Below are positions 52,509 through 60,200 of a stretch of 60,231 nucleotides of DNA, piece after piece. Position 1 is the stretch's first letter; the number at the start of each line of letters is the position of its first letter. Origin of the DNA: a virus; IMG/VR virus record IMGVR_UViG_3300035034_001059, positions 1-60,231 of that record; one strand, given 5' to 3'. The translations under genes were made by a program, and so were the position numbers. Below the pieces are notes generated by a model. The model was not told the DNA's origin and did no database searches. It saw nothing but the letters and a program-made list of their open reading frames with translations.

Positions 52509-52772
52509 ATGACAGAAAGATTGATTCGAGTTCCGAAGGCATACACGCTGAAAGATGTGGAGAGTGAAATTAAAAAGCTTCAAGATCTCGCGTCGTCATT
52601 ATCGAAGGTTATTCATAATGAAGTGAGCCCTGATAATGATTCAGTATACCTTGCATCAGACGCTATCGCGCGATCATTCAGTATGATTAATCGATTGAGT
52701 ATCACACTTGAAGATATTGAAACATTCCAAGAGGCCCGAGAATCGCTCAGTGAGACAACGGAGGAGCAATAA
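52509..52772 (+). CDS. Hypothetical helical protein, 87 residues
   Basis: First gene after promoter copy 2, with CGGAGA upstream of ATG 52509. It is helical, with YTLKDVESEIKKLQDLASSL and an acidic tail. The stop overlaps the next ATG (TAATG). Function unknown. Confidence 0.7.
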   Translation: MTERLIRVPKAYTLKDVESEIKKLQDLASSLSKVIHNEVSPDNDSVYLASDAIARSFSMINRLSITLEDIETFQEARESLSETTEEQ

Positions 52773-53044
52773 TGTTAACATTAATTGAAGTAATAAATGG
52801 AGGTGAGTCATCATACACCTTCCGAGACCTTAAAATAGAACCATCGGATATCAAACAGATTACCGAATCCTTGCAGCACAACCAAGTGTTGCGTGAAGAT
52901 AAAAGCAAATTCCCCGATAATCTTAGCGAACACACTCGTTTTTCTCGTATTGTTACAAGTGACGGTGCTGCTCATGTCGTTGTCGGGAGCATTAACGAAA
53001 TTGAGCGCAAAAAAGCAGGCGCACGACGAGTGCTCCTAGGATGA
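52772..53044 (+). CDS. Hypothetical protein, 90 residues
   Basis: It is coupled on both sides (TAATG before, ATGA after). It is a mixed-charge protein with FRDLKIEPSDIKQITESL and a basic end (ERKKAGARRVLLG). Function unknown. Confidence 0.65.
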   Translation: MLTLIEVINGGESSYTFRDLKIEPSDIKQITESLQHNQVLREDKSKFPDNLSEHTRFSRIVTSDGAAHVVVGSINEIERKKAGARRVLLG

Positions 53045-53544
53045 AAGGTGAAATAGATATATGGAGAAAATTTTTAACTGAGCATAAAGATGATATTAAT
53101 GCAGCCGCAGGAATATTGTTGTTCAATCCTGACAGTGAAGTGATGTTGAGCAAAAGGTCGGAAACGGTTAATAATCCCTTGACCATCGGAACAATTGGTG
53201 GTCATCTTACACAGGGCGAAAGCCCGCTAGAAGGTGCAAAAAGAGAATTTTACGAAGAATCAAGTTACGACGGCCCATTTGATAACATTACGATGTTAGC
53301 AAAACAAACAAGAGAAGACGGCTTTCGTTACTATTCTTTTATTGCATTTACAGAGGATTACGAAGATCATGATTTTTTGCCTTTCGAAGAATTTGAAAAC
53401 GAAATCCTTTGGAACAAATGGATACCATTTGATGAAGCAATTCATTTAGGTAATCTCCACCCCGGATTGGAACAAACGTTTACAAACGTCAACCTAATAG
53501 CCAAAATTCGGGAGTTCCTAGATGCCAACATTACCATATACTGA
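53041..53544 (+). CDS. Nudix hydrolase
   Basis: A 167-residue protein. The Nudix box GHLTQGE-(x7)-REFYEES spans 54-74, with metal-binding E72/E73. It would cleave nucleoside diphosphate-linked compounds (modified dNTPs, NAD-type dinucleotides or capped RNA); the substrate cannot be told. Its N-terminus, IDIWRKFLTEHKDD, echoes the ENWRK-type tag of the head-region proteins, though it lies far from that cluster. It starts in an ATGA overlap. Confidence 0.8.
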   Translation: MKGEIDIWRKFLTEHKDDINAAAGILLFNPDSEVMLSKRSETVNNPLTIGTIGGHLTQGESPLEGAKREFYEESSYDGPFDNITMLAKQTREDGFRYYSFIAFTEDYEDHDFLPFEEFENEILWNKWIPFDEAIHLGNLHPGLEQTFTNVNLIAKIREFLDANITIY

Positions 53545-53827
53545 AGAAGAGAAGAATCAATTCCACGAGAAAACCCTTTCGATTCAAGTAACAAATTTCG
53601 CTAATCACTTCCCAGATTTGATGGATGAAGTGAAGCCTGAAATCATAGAGTATAGAGAATGCAGTACGAAGATGGCAAGTTTGAAAAAACTGATAAAACA
53701 GTTTGAAGATTCGTCGCAAGATCATGATGATCTTTTGGATCAGTTTTATTTTGAACTGTCCTTATTGCAGTGTGCCTATAATCACGCAAATTTTCTTATA
53801 AAACGCAAAATCGAAGGCGGTGATTGA
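53522..53827 (+). CDS. Hypothetical helical protein, 101 residues
   Basis: ATG 53522 lies inside the Nudix gene's last codons. The protein is helical and acidic, with FANHFPDLMDEVKPEIIEYRE and a C-terminal NHANFLIKRKIEGGD. Its TGA overlaps the next ATG. Function unknown. Confidence 0.7.
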   Translation: MPTLPYTEEEKNQFHEKTLSIQVTNFANHFPDLMDEVKPEIIEYRECSTKMASLKKLIKQFEDSSQDHDDLLDQFYFELSLLQCAYNHANFLIKRKIEGGD

Positions 53828-54408
53828 TGCAGCGCTATTCCAAAGTAAAACTTATTATTGACGAACTTCTCGGCGAAGAAAAAACAACGATAAACATTCT
53901 TAAACTTGAAATCACAGAAGATGACGAATTCGAGCAAACCTTTGTGCAAACAAAGTTTGAGACGAATAATGAATACAGCGGCATACACGGCGCCGGCGAA
54001 GGATTCGTCGACGCGATGGTCGCGAGTTTTGTAGAACATTTCCAAGAAGAATACCCATCCCTAGAAAATTTCTATCTGTCCAGATATGAAGTGAAAGCAA
54101 GAATTAAAAAGAAACTCATAGGAGAGGTTAAACAAACAGACGCCTCAGTTGAAGTGGAAATTGGCATACAAGTTCCCGCAGGTGAGGAAATTTTATTCAG
54201 TAGCAAAGACGTGTCTCTGGTTCGTGCGACAACCAAAGTTGTCAGAGATGCTATACAATTTATGATCAACTGTGAAAAAGCCGCGCACACTGCAAGATTT
54301 TGCTTGCAACAGGCTAAAACTTCTGGTAGAGTAGAGGTGGTGGAAAAATATATCGGCTATCTGTCGACATTGGTTAAAATAGCCAGTTATGATAAAGCAT
54401 TTAATTAA
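53827..54408 (+). CDS. LeuA regulatory-domain-like protein
   Basis: A 193-residue protein. Residues about 50-150 follow the layout of the allosteric dimer domain of 2-isopropylmalate synthase. GIHGAGEGFVDAMVASFVEH corresponds to LeuA's G-x-GPVDA helix, YLSRYEVKARI to its L-x-Y-x-V strand, TDASVEVEIGIQV to the DA-x-V strand, and a final VSLVRATTKVVRDAIQF helix completes the match. No catalytic TIM barrel is present here. It might bind a ligand or mimic a regulatory partner of a host enzyme. Pattern match only. Confidence 0.45.
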   Translation: MQRYSKVKLIIDELLGEEKTTINILKLEITEDDEFEQTFVQTKFETNNEYSGIHGAGEGFVDAMVASFVEHFQEEYPSLENFYLSRYEVKARIKKKLIGEVKQTDASVEVEIGIQVPAGEEILFSSKDVSLVRATTKVVRDAIQFMINCEKAAHTARFCLQQAKTSGRVEVVEKYIGYLSTLVKIASYDKAFN

Positions 54409-54421
54409 TAACGGAGGATAC

Positions 54422-54748
54422 ATGAGTATCAAAACAGAAAGAATCATTGACGCGTTGCGAGAAGCAGACGCCGACGACAAAACAATAGAGTATATGGAAG
54501 AGATGTATTCAGAAATGGAAGCAATTCTTTCTGATGAAGAAATGATGGTGCTCGTCAATTATTACGAGAATCCGAATTTCCAGAAAATCTGGAAGGTTCA
54601 ACGTCTCGCCAGTGAAAAGATTGTATATCGTGTGATGAATGACGCAATGATGGATTCTGTGAGAACAACCCCGCGCGATGGCATTGATACAGATTTGCAG
54701 AAGTATATGGATATCCTTTCCGGCGATGATGATTACGGAGACAATTGA
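54422..54748 (+). CDS. Hypothetical acidic helical protein, 108 residues
   Basis: GGAGG precedes ATG 54422. It is acidic and helical with YMEEMYSEMEAILSDEEMMV and ends DILSGDDDYGDN. Function unknown. Confidence 0.7.
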   Translation: MSIKTERIIDALREADADDKTIEYMEEMYSEMEAILSDEEMMVLVNYYENPNFQKIWKVQRLASEKIVYRVMNDAMMDSVRTTPRDGIDTDLQKYMDILSGDDDYGDN

Positions 54749-54749
54749 G

Positions 54750-55184
54750 ATGCCACAGACTTGGCGAAAGCTCCGCAAATCTCTCAAAAAGAGAAATAAG
54801 CTTTTCAGCACATTATATCACATTCGTGTTGATCTGGTTGGTGTAGACTTGAAGTGTATTATACATCGCTGGAATCCTTACACACAAGAATCAGATGTGG
54901 TCCTGAAAGAATGCATTACATTAGCCCAAATGAAAAACTTTGATTCAGTCAAGGACAATTTAGTTCAGAATGGAAATGTTTGGGTTAGAGATAAGTCAAT
55001 GGATATCATCTGTCGCAAATTTACTTGGCCTCTCTTTACTCATTATAGTGGATGCAAGAAATGCAATAACTTTCGCTACATTCCGTTGATGAGTTTTTAC
55101 ACGGGCTGTACCGTCTGTAACTCAAGAGATACCGGAGAATACACACACTTTGAAGCAAACGAAAGATCAAATAAGATCGAATAG
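54750..55184 (+). CDS. Putative zinc-ribbon protein, 144 residues
   Basis: ATG 54750 begins right after the previous stop. The first 25 residues are very basic (WRKLRKSLKKRNK). Two CxxC pairs, GCKKCNN and GCTVCNS, 22 residues apart near the C-terminus, could bind zinc. A nucleic-acid-binding role is possible. The stop overlaps the next small gene. Confidence 0.6.
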   Translation: MPQTWRKLRKSLKKRNKLFSTLYHIRVDLVGVDLKCIIHRWNPYTQESDVVLKECITLAQMKNFDSVKDNLVQNGNVWVRDKSMDIICRKFTWPLFTHYSGCKKCNNFRYIPLMSFYTGCTVCNSRDTGEYTHFEANERSNKIE

Positions 55185-55440
55185 GCATTGCCACCTTGGA
55201 ATTGTATCCTTATGGAAAGCATACACAATAAAATTTTGGCTCAATAAATATAACGAAAGGTTCTTATCCGAAGATCATATGTGTGACATGATTCGTTTTA
55301 CTTGTCATACTCATTACAATGGACAAAAGCTTGGAAGTTCCGCGGCTCTTGTGGAATTAAGTTCCGCTAAATTCGAGACACTCGCCCTTACTAACTGGAC
55401 AACAAAAGTTAACACGGCATTCAATACCAATACAAAATAG
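55150..55440 (+). CDS. Small protein of the RxC family (SNRHCHLG)
   Basis: A 96-residue frame from TTG 55150; no ATG is available before the motif. IRSNRHCHLGIVSLWKAY (about 8-25) carries the family motif. A later FTCHTHYNGQKLGSSAALVE is unlike its relatives. Start codon uncertain. Confidence 0.55.
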   Translation: MKQTKDQIRSNRHCHLGIVSLWKAYTIKFWLNKYNERFLSEDHMCDMIRFTCHTHYNGQKLGSSAALVELSSAKFETLALTNWTTKVNTAFNTNTK

Positions 55441-55449
55441 ATCATAATT

Positions 55450-56115
55450 ATGGATTTCCAGAAAGTTGACAATCGTTTCGAACTTAAACTCGATTCTTGT
55501 TCCATTGAGGCGTACACCGATACAGACGAGTCTAGTACCGTGGTACTGTACCGAGGTGGTGCGCTCCGCAAGATAACAATACTCAATGTCACCAACCTTA
55601 CAGATGCTTTGATCGATGCCTGTCGAACGTTCAAAACATTCATCCAAGGTGACCGTGAATTGAATAAGATGTTTGTTTCACTTATCAAAGAGGAGTGGCC
55701 GAAGTTTGGTGACGAGGTTATTGAACCAACATATCAGAACAAGGAATTGGAATATTATAAACTAGAGCCGCGCACACTCACAGCATTACACAAAAACAAG
55801 ATTTATGTTCGCGGTGACGTGCCAGAGAATCTTATCGCAATTCGTAAACTTAAAGGTGTTGGCCTCAAGGCTGCGGAAGAAGTGTTCAACAAAGTTATCA
55901 AAACTGGTCCTACCAAGAAAATTATATCAAAGGGCAGCGCCGGCGCAGTTCTTACGGTTGACAGCAAATTGCCCAAGAATCTCAAGAAGATTCTTCTTAA
56001 AAATACGTTTCATTTAATTGCAGATATACCCAGAGAAGTCAAAAGGCTCTGCAAAATTGATGGAATTGGCAAAAAGAAAGCTAATCAAATTGTGGAGATT
56101 CTTAATGCTGAATAA
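55450..56115 (+). CDS. Helix-hairpin-helix protein, 221 residues
   Basis: The C-terminal half has two HhH units, IRKLKGVGLKAAEEV (about 132-146) and LCKIDGIGKKKANQIVEI (about 201-218), which usually bind DNA backbone non-specifically. The N-terminal half is beta-rich and unassigned (VVLYRGGALRKITIL). It could be a DNA-binding accessory factor in replication or repair. It overlaps the next tiny gene. Confidence 0.6.
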   Translation: MDFQKVDNRFELKLDSCSIEAYTDTDESSTVVLYRGGALRKITILNVTNLTDALIDACRTFKTFIQGDRELNKMFVSLIKEEWPKFGDEVIEPTYQNKELEYYKLEPRTLTALHKNKIYVRGDVPENLIAIRKLKGVGLKAAEEVFNKVIKTGPTKKIISKGSAGAVLTVDSKLPKNLKKILLKNTFHLIADIPREVKRLCKIDGIGKKKANQIVEILNAE

Positions 56116-56302
56116 AAGATATTGTTATACAGGAGCAGGGTTAGATAATTTGACAAATTATTGTGATTTTGTGACAGAAAGTGATCACATTCTATTTTTA
56201 CATCATAAGTCTCATATAAAGCGTTGTTCTTCCGTTATAATAACCGGTCCTTCCTCTACACGACAATCATACTCCAATAATGAACATAGAGGCTTTTTGT
56301 GA
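56105..56302 (+). CDS. Tiny protein of the RxC family (MLNKRYCYTG)
   Basis: A 65-residue protein starting inside the HhH gene's last codons. MLNKRYCYTGAGLDN carries the motif; a second Cys segment, HIKRCSSVIITG, follows. The start DNA matches the gene at 46359 over GAATAAAAGATATTG. Function unknown. Confidence 0.65.
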   Translation: MLNKRYCYTGAGLDNLTNYCDFVTESDHILFLHHKSHIKRCSSVIITGPSSTRQSYSNNEHRGFL

Positions 56303-56568
56303 AATTTGACAAATCAAGTAGCGAAGAAGAAATTGTATATTTTCTAGACATGGCTCTGGAAAGTGAGGATTATCCTAACGAAGATGGCAGTTACTTTGTA
56401 GATTTTAGAGACTACCAACGAGCGACAAGAGTTGCTTTCCTATGGGTTACCTCACTATTTACTAATGAAGAATGGAATTATATTCAAACCTATATACAGG
56501 AGAAACTCGATCCGAAAGTCGTCGTTTCAGTTATTCGAAGCGATGGCCATTTTGATTTCGATGAATAG
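56299..56568 (+). CDS. Hypothetical acidic protein, 89 residues
   Basis: GTG 56299 overlaps the previous stop. It has SSSEEEIVYFLDMALESED and an aromatic FLWVTSLFTNEEWNYIQTY, ending in a strand plus acidic FDFDE. Function unknown. Confidence 0.65.
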   Translation: MKFDKSSSEEEIVYFLDMALESEDYPNEDGSYFVDFRDYQRATRVAFLWVTSLFTNEEWNYIQTYIQEKLDPKVVVSVIRSDGHFDFDE

Positions 56569-56752
56569 AGCTATAATGCATACAAAGATACCGCTAGATA
56601 TTCTGATTTGGGAAGAAATGAAAAAAGAAGAAGAATCGGAATCTGATAATCAATCACAATTAAGATTACCCTTGTATGAAAACTATGAAAAATGGAAGAA
56701 AGAAGAAGAATCCCCCGCCGAAAAAGAATCAGTCATCATTATCCAAATGTGA
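56561..56752 (+). CDS. Hypothetical charged protein, 63 residues
   Basis: ATG 56561 lies in the previous gene's last codons (ATG 56576 is the alternative). It is Glu/Lys-rich with ILIWEEMKKEEESES and YEKWKKEEESPAEKES. It closes the operon before the tandem promoters. Confidence 0.55.
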   Translation: MNRAIMHTKIPLDILIWEEMKKEEESESDNQSQLRLPLYENYEKWKKEEESPAEKESVIIIQM

Positions 56753-56780
56753 CTTTAACACCCTCCCTTAAAAAAAATCC

Positions 56781-56813
56781 TTGACTCACTCATACTGGTG
56801 CCTACATTTATAA
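56781..56813 (+). promoter_or_regulatory. Conserved promoter motif, copy 3 (distal of a tandem pair)
   Basis: TTGACT (56781-56786), 11 bases, GTGC (56798-56801), then CTACATTTATAA. It lies in the 181-base gap before the MoxR gene, which contains nothing else recognisable besides copy 4 and short A-rich runs. Confidence 0.65.
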
Positions 56814-56863
56814 CGTGCTCAGAGAAGCGGTAAAAGGAATCCGAAGAAACTGAAAAAACTTGC

Positions 56864-56897
56864 TTGACTCTGTTGGTCGAGTGCTTAACTTTAATAG
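56864..56897 (+). promoter_or_regulatory. Conserved promoter motif, copy 4 (proximal of a tandem pair)
   Basis: TTGACT (56864-56869), 11 bases, GTGC (56881-56884), then TTAACTTTAATAG. It lies 83 bases downstream of copy 3 and 37 bases before the MoxR ATG. Two promoters in a row suggest strong or staged expression of the ATPase unit. Confidence 0.65.
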
Positions 56898-56933
56898 TGT
56901 CAGTCAGAACAACACCTACAACGAGAGAATGAC

Positions 56934-58154
56934 ATGACTGTAGTGAACATGACGCAAATGAAACAGCTTGCCCGCGCGGTCCTTACCTCACCTTTCCCAC
57001 TTCTTATTCGTGGGAAACACGCAATTGGTAAATCCGAGTTCGTATACCAATTCGCCAAGGAGGCCGGCACGCTGGTCGGACAGGATGCCGAACTGCGAGT
57101 TATCGAGAAACGAGCATCCTTGATGGATGTTGGTGACCTCCAAGGTCTGCCGTATAAAGGCCCAGAAATTGGGGGCCAAAGCTCTACGCAGTTCAACCCG
57201 CCGGATTGGTATCTCCGCGCCTGCGTTGAACCTGTGATTCTGTTCTTCGATGAAGTCGACCGTGCTTGCATGGAAGTTCGTCAGGGCATTTTCCAGATCA
57301 ATGACTCCCGTCAGCTTGACGGTCATCATCTTCACCCCGGAACGCGTGTTGTTGCGTGTATCAACGGTGGGCAGCATGGCGCGATGTATCAGGTCGGCGA
57401 TTTTGACCCGGCTGAACTCGATCGTTACACGGTCTACGACCTTGAACCGACAGTTGAGGAGTGGATTGATTACGCAACCTTGACGGATCACCTGCCGGAA
57501 GTTATCTCGTTTGTTCGAGAAAATCCGCAATGGCTCGAAGTGACGGATGTTTCCGGCTTTGATCCGACGCAGGTGACGCCTTCTCGTCGATCTTGGACGC
57601 GACTGTCGACGACCCTTAAAGCGCTCGATATGTTTGCCGACGGATTCGAGGACGCTCATGGCCCGATGATGTTCAATATCGCGCAGGGTTTCGTCGGTGA
57701 GGACGCGTCTGTTGCGTTCAAGAATCACGCGCTGGATTATATCCGAGCCGTCCGACCAGAAGATGTGATTTATGAAGGTAATATCGAGGCTCTGAACGAC
57801 ATTCAGATCTCGACGATGATGGAGTTCGTTAACGAATTCATCGCTTCGGGAATCATGAACCGCAACGATCTGACGGAAGAATATGTCAGTAATATCCGTC
57901 AGGCGATCCAGATGTTCCCAACGGAAGCTCTGATCGTATTCTTCAAGAATCTCGTGACGTCTGGTGACTTTCTGCCGGAAAACATCGAGAAGCTTGGTTG
58001 GGATTACGACAACAAAGAGACGGAAGAGGAGCAGATCGAATTCACCAAGTTTATCAAAGATAAGCTTATCGAACCGGAAGAGGATGAGGAACTGAAAAAG
58101 CTCATCGAACAGGCTCAGAAAGCTGACGAAGAGGAATCTTCGGACGAAGAATGA
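56934..58154 (+). CDS. MoxR-family AAA+ ATPase
   Basis: A 406-residue ATPase. Walker A is GKHAIGKS (27-34), Walker B VILFFDEVDRA (101-111), and VVACINGGQHGAMYQVGDFD with PAELDRYTVYDL gives the sensor and MoxR-type region. The last 50 residues are acidic (LIEPEEDEELKKLIEQAQ and beyond). Base composition looks more GC-rich than its neighbours, which may mean later acquisition. MoxR ATPases usually work with a VWA-domain partner as metal-insertion or disassembly chaperones; the next large gene encodes one. Its own tandem promoters suggest it is needed early or in quantity. Confidence 0.85.
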   Translation: MTVVNMTQMKQLARAVLTSPFPLLIRGKHAIGKSEFVYQFAKEAGTLVGQDAELRVIEKRASLMDVGDLQGLPYKGPEIGGQSSTQFNPPDWYLRACVEPVILFFDEVDRACMEVRQGIFQINDSRQLDGHHLHPGTRVVACINGGQHGAMYQVGDFDPAELDRYTVYDLEPTVEEWIDYATLTDHLPEVISFVRENPQWLEVTDVSGFDPTQVTPSRRSWTRLSTTLKALDMFADGFEDAHGPMMFNIAQGFVGEDASVAFKNHALDYIRAVRPEDVIYEGNIEALNDIQISTMMEFVNEFIASGIMNRNDLTEEYVSNIRQAIQMFPTEALIVFFKNLVTSGDFLPENIEKLGWDYDNKETEEEQIEFTKFIKDKLIEPEEDEELKKLIEQAQKADEEESSDEE

Positions 58155-58163
58155 GAATAAATG

Positions 58164-58281
58164 ATAGGATAACGGCCACCATGCAAAAACGACATTGCCT
58201 TCTGAATAGAGTTCGTTCATACTCTCAGTATCGCCCTCCCGCGCATAGCACGGCAGGGCAGGATATCGGCCGTTATCCTAT
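58164..58281 (+). repeat. 14-bp perfect inverted repeat enclosing a micro-gene
   Basis: ATAGGATAACGGCC (58164-58177) is exactly complementary to GGCCGTTATCCTAT (58268-58281), 90 bases apart. Between them lies an inner imperfect hairpin, CCCTCCCG with CGGCAGGG. This could be a structured RNA, a regulatory element between the MoxR and VWA genes, or the edges of a small inserted cassette. Confidence 0.6.
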
Positions 58282-58291
58282 TGACACATGA
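58181..58291 (+). CDS. 36-residue micro-gene of the RxC type (MQKRHCLL)
   Basis: ATG 58181 to TGA 58289-58291 encodes MQKRHCLLNRVRSYSQYRPP and a short polar tail. The start matches the R-(Y/H)-C family. It lies almost wholly inside the inverted repeat, so coding and RNA structure may compete as explanations. No clear ribosome site is seen. The 112 bases after it, up to the VWA gene, hold only a ribosome site (AAGGA) near the end. Confidence 0.4.
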   Translation: MQKRHCLLNRVRSYSQYRPPAHSTAGQDIGRYPIDT

Positions 58292-58403
58292 TTTTCAAAT
58301 AAGGTTCGATTCTGGGCCTGCCGAATACAAAATGGTATCGTTAAAACCAACCACTTCACATATGAAGCAAGAATTAAACGAACAACATTTTAAGGAATAA
58401 AAC

Positions 58404-59603
58404 ATGGCTTCAATTGACAAAATTATGCTGCATATCTGGGTCGAAGAGCCTTTTTATGCCGGAATGACTCGGAACGTTCGATTTCGTGCTGATTCCGATT
58501 GCCCTACGGCTGGCGTTCGATACCTCAAAGGTGTCGGAAAGTTTGAACTTGTGTACAATCCCAAGTTTATCGCCGGCATGACCTTCATGCAAGGTGTGGC
58601 AATTTTCAAGCACGAATTGATGCATCTGATCTTTGAACATGTTTCTGGTCGTCGTCATCCTATGGAACGTCATGGGGTGCAGATCTGGAATCACGCCACA
58701 GATTTGGCGATCAATTCGTTCCTTCGCGGCGAACTGCCACGCAAGCTTGTTGATGCAGATACTGGCGAAGTGAAAGATCTGCAATTCATTGTGCCGGGTG
58801 AATCAATGTACGAAGATTACCCACCATTTCAGGCGGCGGAATGGTATCTCTCGAAGATTCTGAATGATCCGAATATCGAGAAGATCGCGCAGGCTAGCAT
58901 GAATATGGTTGGCGACCATAGCGAGTGGGGTGAAGGCCCCGGGAAAGTTGGCGGTGCTGGTAAAGACCCGCTCGAAGACGCAGAATTGAAGCGCGTAATC
59001 CGTGACGCTCAAAAAGAAGCAATGGAACGTTCGTGGGGGTCAGTGCCAGCCGAAATACAGAAGATGGTCGGAGACCACCTCCACACTACTGTAAATTGGA
59101 AACAAGTTCTACGCTACTTCATCAATGGTACACGAAAGGCTGAGAAATTCAGCACGTTTAAAAAGTACAACAAACGTTATCCGTACCAGCAACCCGGCCG
59201 ACGGCAGAAACGAGCAGCAAACATCGCTGTGTCGATTGACCAGTCGGGCTCTGTTTCTGATCAATTGCTTGCCAAGTTCTTTGCTGAATTGAAGAACCTT
59301 GCGAGCGAAGTATCATTCACTGTTGTTCCTTTTGACACTCGCGTGGTAGAAGACAATGTGTATGAATGGCGCAAGAATAAGAGCCTGCCGCCTGAACGCG
59401 TAGCTTGTGGTGGTACTGACTTCAATGCACCAACAAAGTGGGTAAACGAGAAGACCGAGTTTGATGCGCACATTGTTCTGACGGACATGGGCGCGCCCAA
59501 ACCGATAGTATCTCGTTGCCCGCGCCTGTGGATCACAGAACGCGCATATGAACAAAGTATCTCCGAGGTTGCTGGTAATGAAATGTCGATTGTGATCACA
59601 TGA
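58404..59603 (+). CDS. VWA-domain metallopeptidase-like protein (DUF2201 type)
   Basis: A 399-residue protein. The N-terminal part has a zincin motif, FKHELMHLIFEH (H70, E71, H74). The C-terminal part is a VWA-like domain with MIDAS SIDQSGSVS (D279, S281, S283), the Thr in CGGTDFNAP and a late LTDMG. This two-domain layout matches predicted metallopeptidases that partner MoxR ATPases (COG3864-type, recalled). With the upstream ATPase it forms a MoxR-VWA pair. The natural substrate is unknown. The gene overlaps a third, also zincin-like, gene. Confidence 0.82.
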   Translation: MASIDKIMLHIWVEEPFYAGMTRNVRFRADSDCPTAGVRYLKGVGKFELVYNPKFIAGMTFMQGVAIFKHELMHLIFEHVSGRRHPMERHGVQIWNHATDLAINSFLRGELPRKLVDADTGEVKDLQFIVPGESMYEDYPPFQAAEWYLSKILNDPNIEKIAQASMNMVGDHSEWGEGPGKVGGAGKDPLEDAELKRVIRDAQKEAMERSWGSVPAEIQKMVGDHLHTTVNWKQVLRYFINGTRKAEKFSTFKKYNKRYPYQQPGRRQKRAANIAVSIDQSGSVSDQLLAKFFAELKNLASEVSFTVVPFDTRVVEDNVYEWRKNKSLPPERVACGGTDFNAPTKWVNEKTEFDAHIVLTDMGAPKPIVSRCPRLWITERAYEQSISEVAGNEMSIVIT

Positions 59604-60055
59604 TTGACAAAATAATCCTTTTCCTGGAAAGGAAGGGTATTACTTGTTATCTGTTTGAGGATGTGCGCACATCGTATAATTCCCAGACAAAATCACTGAT
59701 CCTAAACCATCAGGCTGATTCACGTAAGATTCTTTATTCTCTGTTGCACGAGGCTGGACACGCCGTGTTGATGGAGAATAAAGAATCTTATCATAACTTA
59801 TACCCTTCGAAACGACACGATGATCCAATAGTAAAAATTTGGATTAACGACCTTTTACAAGAAGAATATGACGCTTGGCAAAAGGGGTATGAACTGTCTC
59901 AAAATTTAAACCTGAAGATTGATATAGAAATGTATCAAACGTATGCCGATAGATGCTTAAACACATACAGAAAATTTGCTAATTGTATTCGCAAGATGGA
60001 AAACGCCGAGATTTTAAGTGCCAAAGAAATGCAATACATCTCAGACAATTTATAA
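59600..60055 (+). CDS. Small zinc metallopeptidase-like protein (HEAGH)
   Basis: A 151-residue protein starting at ATGA over the VWA gene stop. LYSLLHEAGHAVLM gives H50-E51-H54, and E88/E89 in LLQEEYDAWQKGYE could be the third ligand, a layout like ImmA/IrrE-type peptidases. Those cleave repressors or act in stress responses; here it may complete the MoxR-VWA unit. No HTH is present. Confidence 0.65.
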   Translation: MIDKIILFLERKGITCYLFEDVRTSYNSQTKSLILNHQADSRKILYSLLHEAGHAVLMENKESYHNLYPSKRHDDPIVKIWINDLLQEEYDAWQKGYELSQNLNLKIDIEMYQTYADRCLNTYRKFANCIRKMENAEILSAKEMQYISDNL

Positions 60056-60200
60056 GAAAAGATTCTGTATTATTATCTTTAATTACGATTACAATTGTAT
60101 GCAGTTTCGAATTCTGGTTGACCCGGGTCTCTGCGAGATAGCTGATGCACACAGGGTACAATTCGGTTTTTGGTACGATGGATATGTAGATTGTGGCTAA
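60018..60200 (+). CDS. Small protein of the RxC family (KKRFCIII)
   Basis: A frame of up to 60 residues; the start is uncertain because the ATG at 60018 lies well inside the previous gene. YKKRFCIIIFNYDYNC carries a motif variant, then QFRILVDPGLCEIADAHRV and a final FGFWYDGYVDC. Function unknown. Confidence 0.45.
   Translation: MPKKCNTSQTIYKKRFCIIIFNYDYNCMQFRILVDPGLCEIADAHRVQFGFWYDGYVDCG

Noticed and set aside
52373-52567. 64-codon frame covering the leader after promoter copy 2
   Set aside because: It has no ribosome site, overlaps the promoter's -10 region and the start of the well-supported 52509 gene, and its product shows no motif.
56988-58220. 410-residue open frame on the minus strand opposite the MoxR gene
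   Set aside because: It mirrors the codon pattern of the MoxR gene, its product is rich in Arg/His/Phe with no recognisable domain, and the + strand has clear Walker motifs. It is an antisense shadow.
58300-58324. GGTTCGATTC resembling a tRNA T-arm followed by GGGCCTGCC
   Set aside because: The bases before the loop (TAAGG) do not pair with those after it (CTGGG), and no acceptor or anticodon arm could be built upstream. No tRNA was found in the window.
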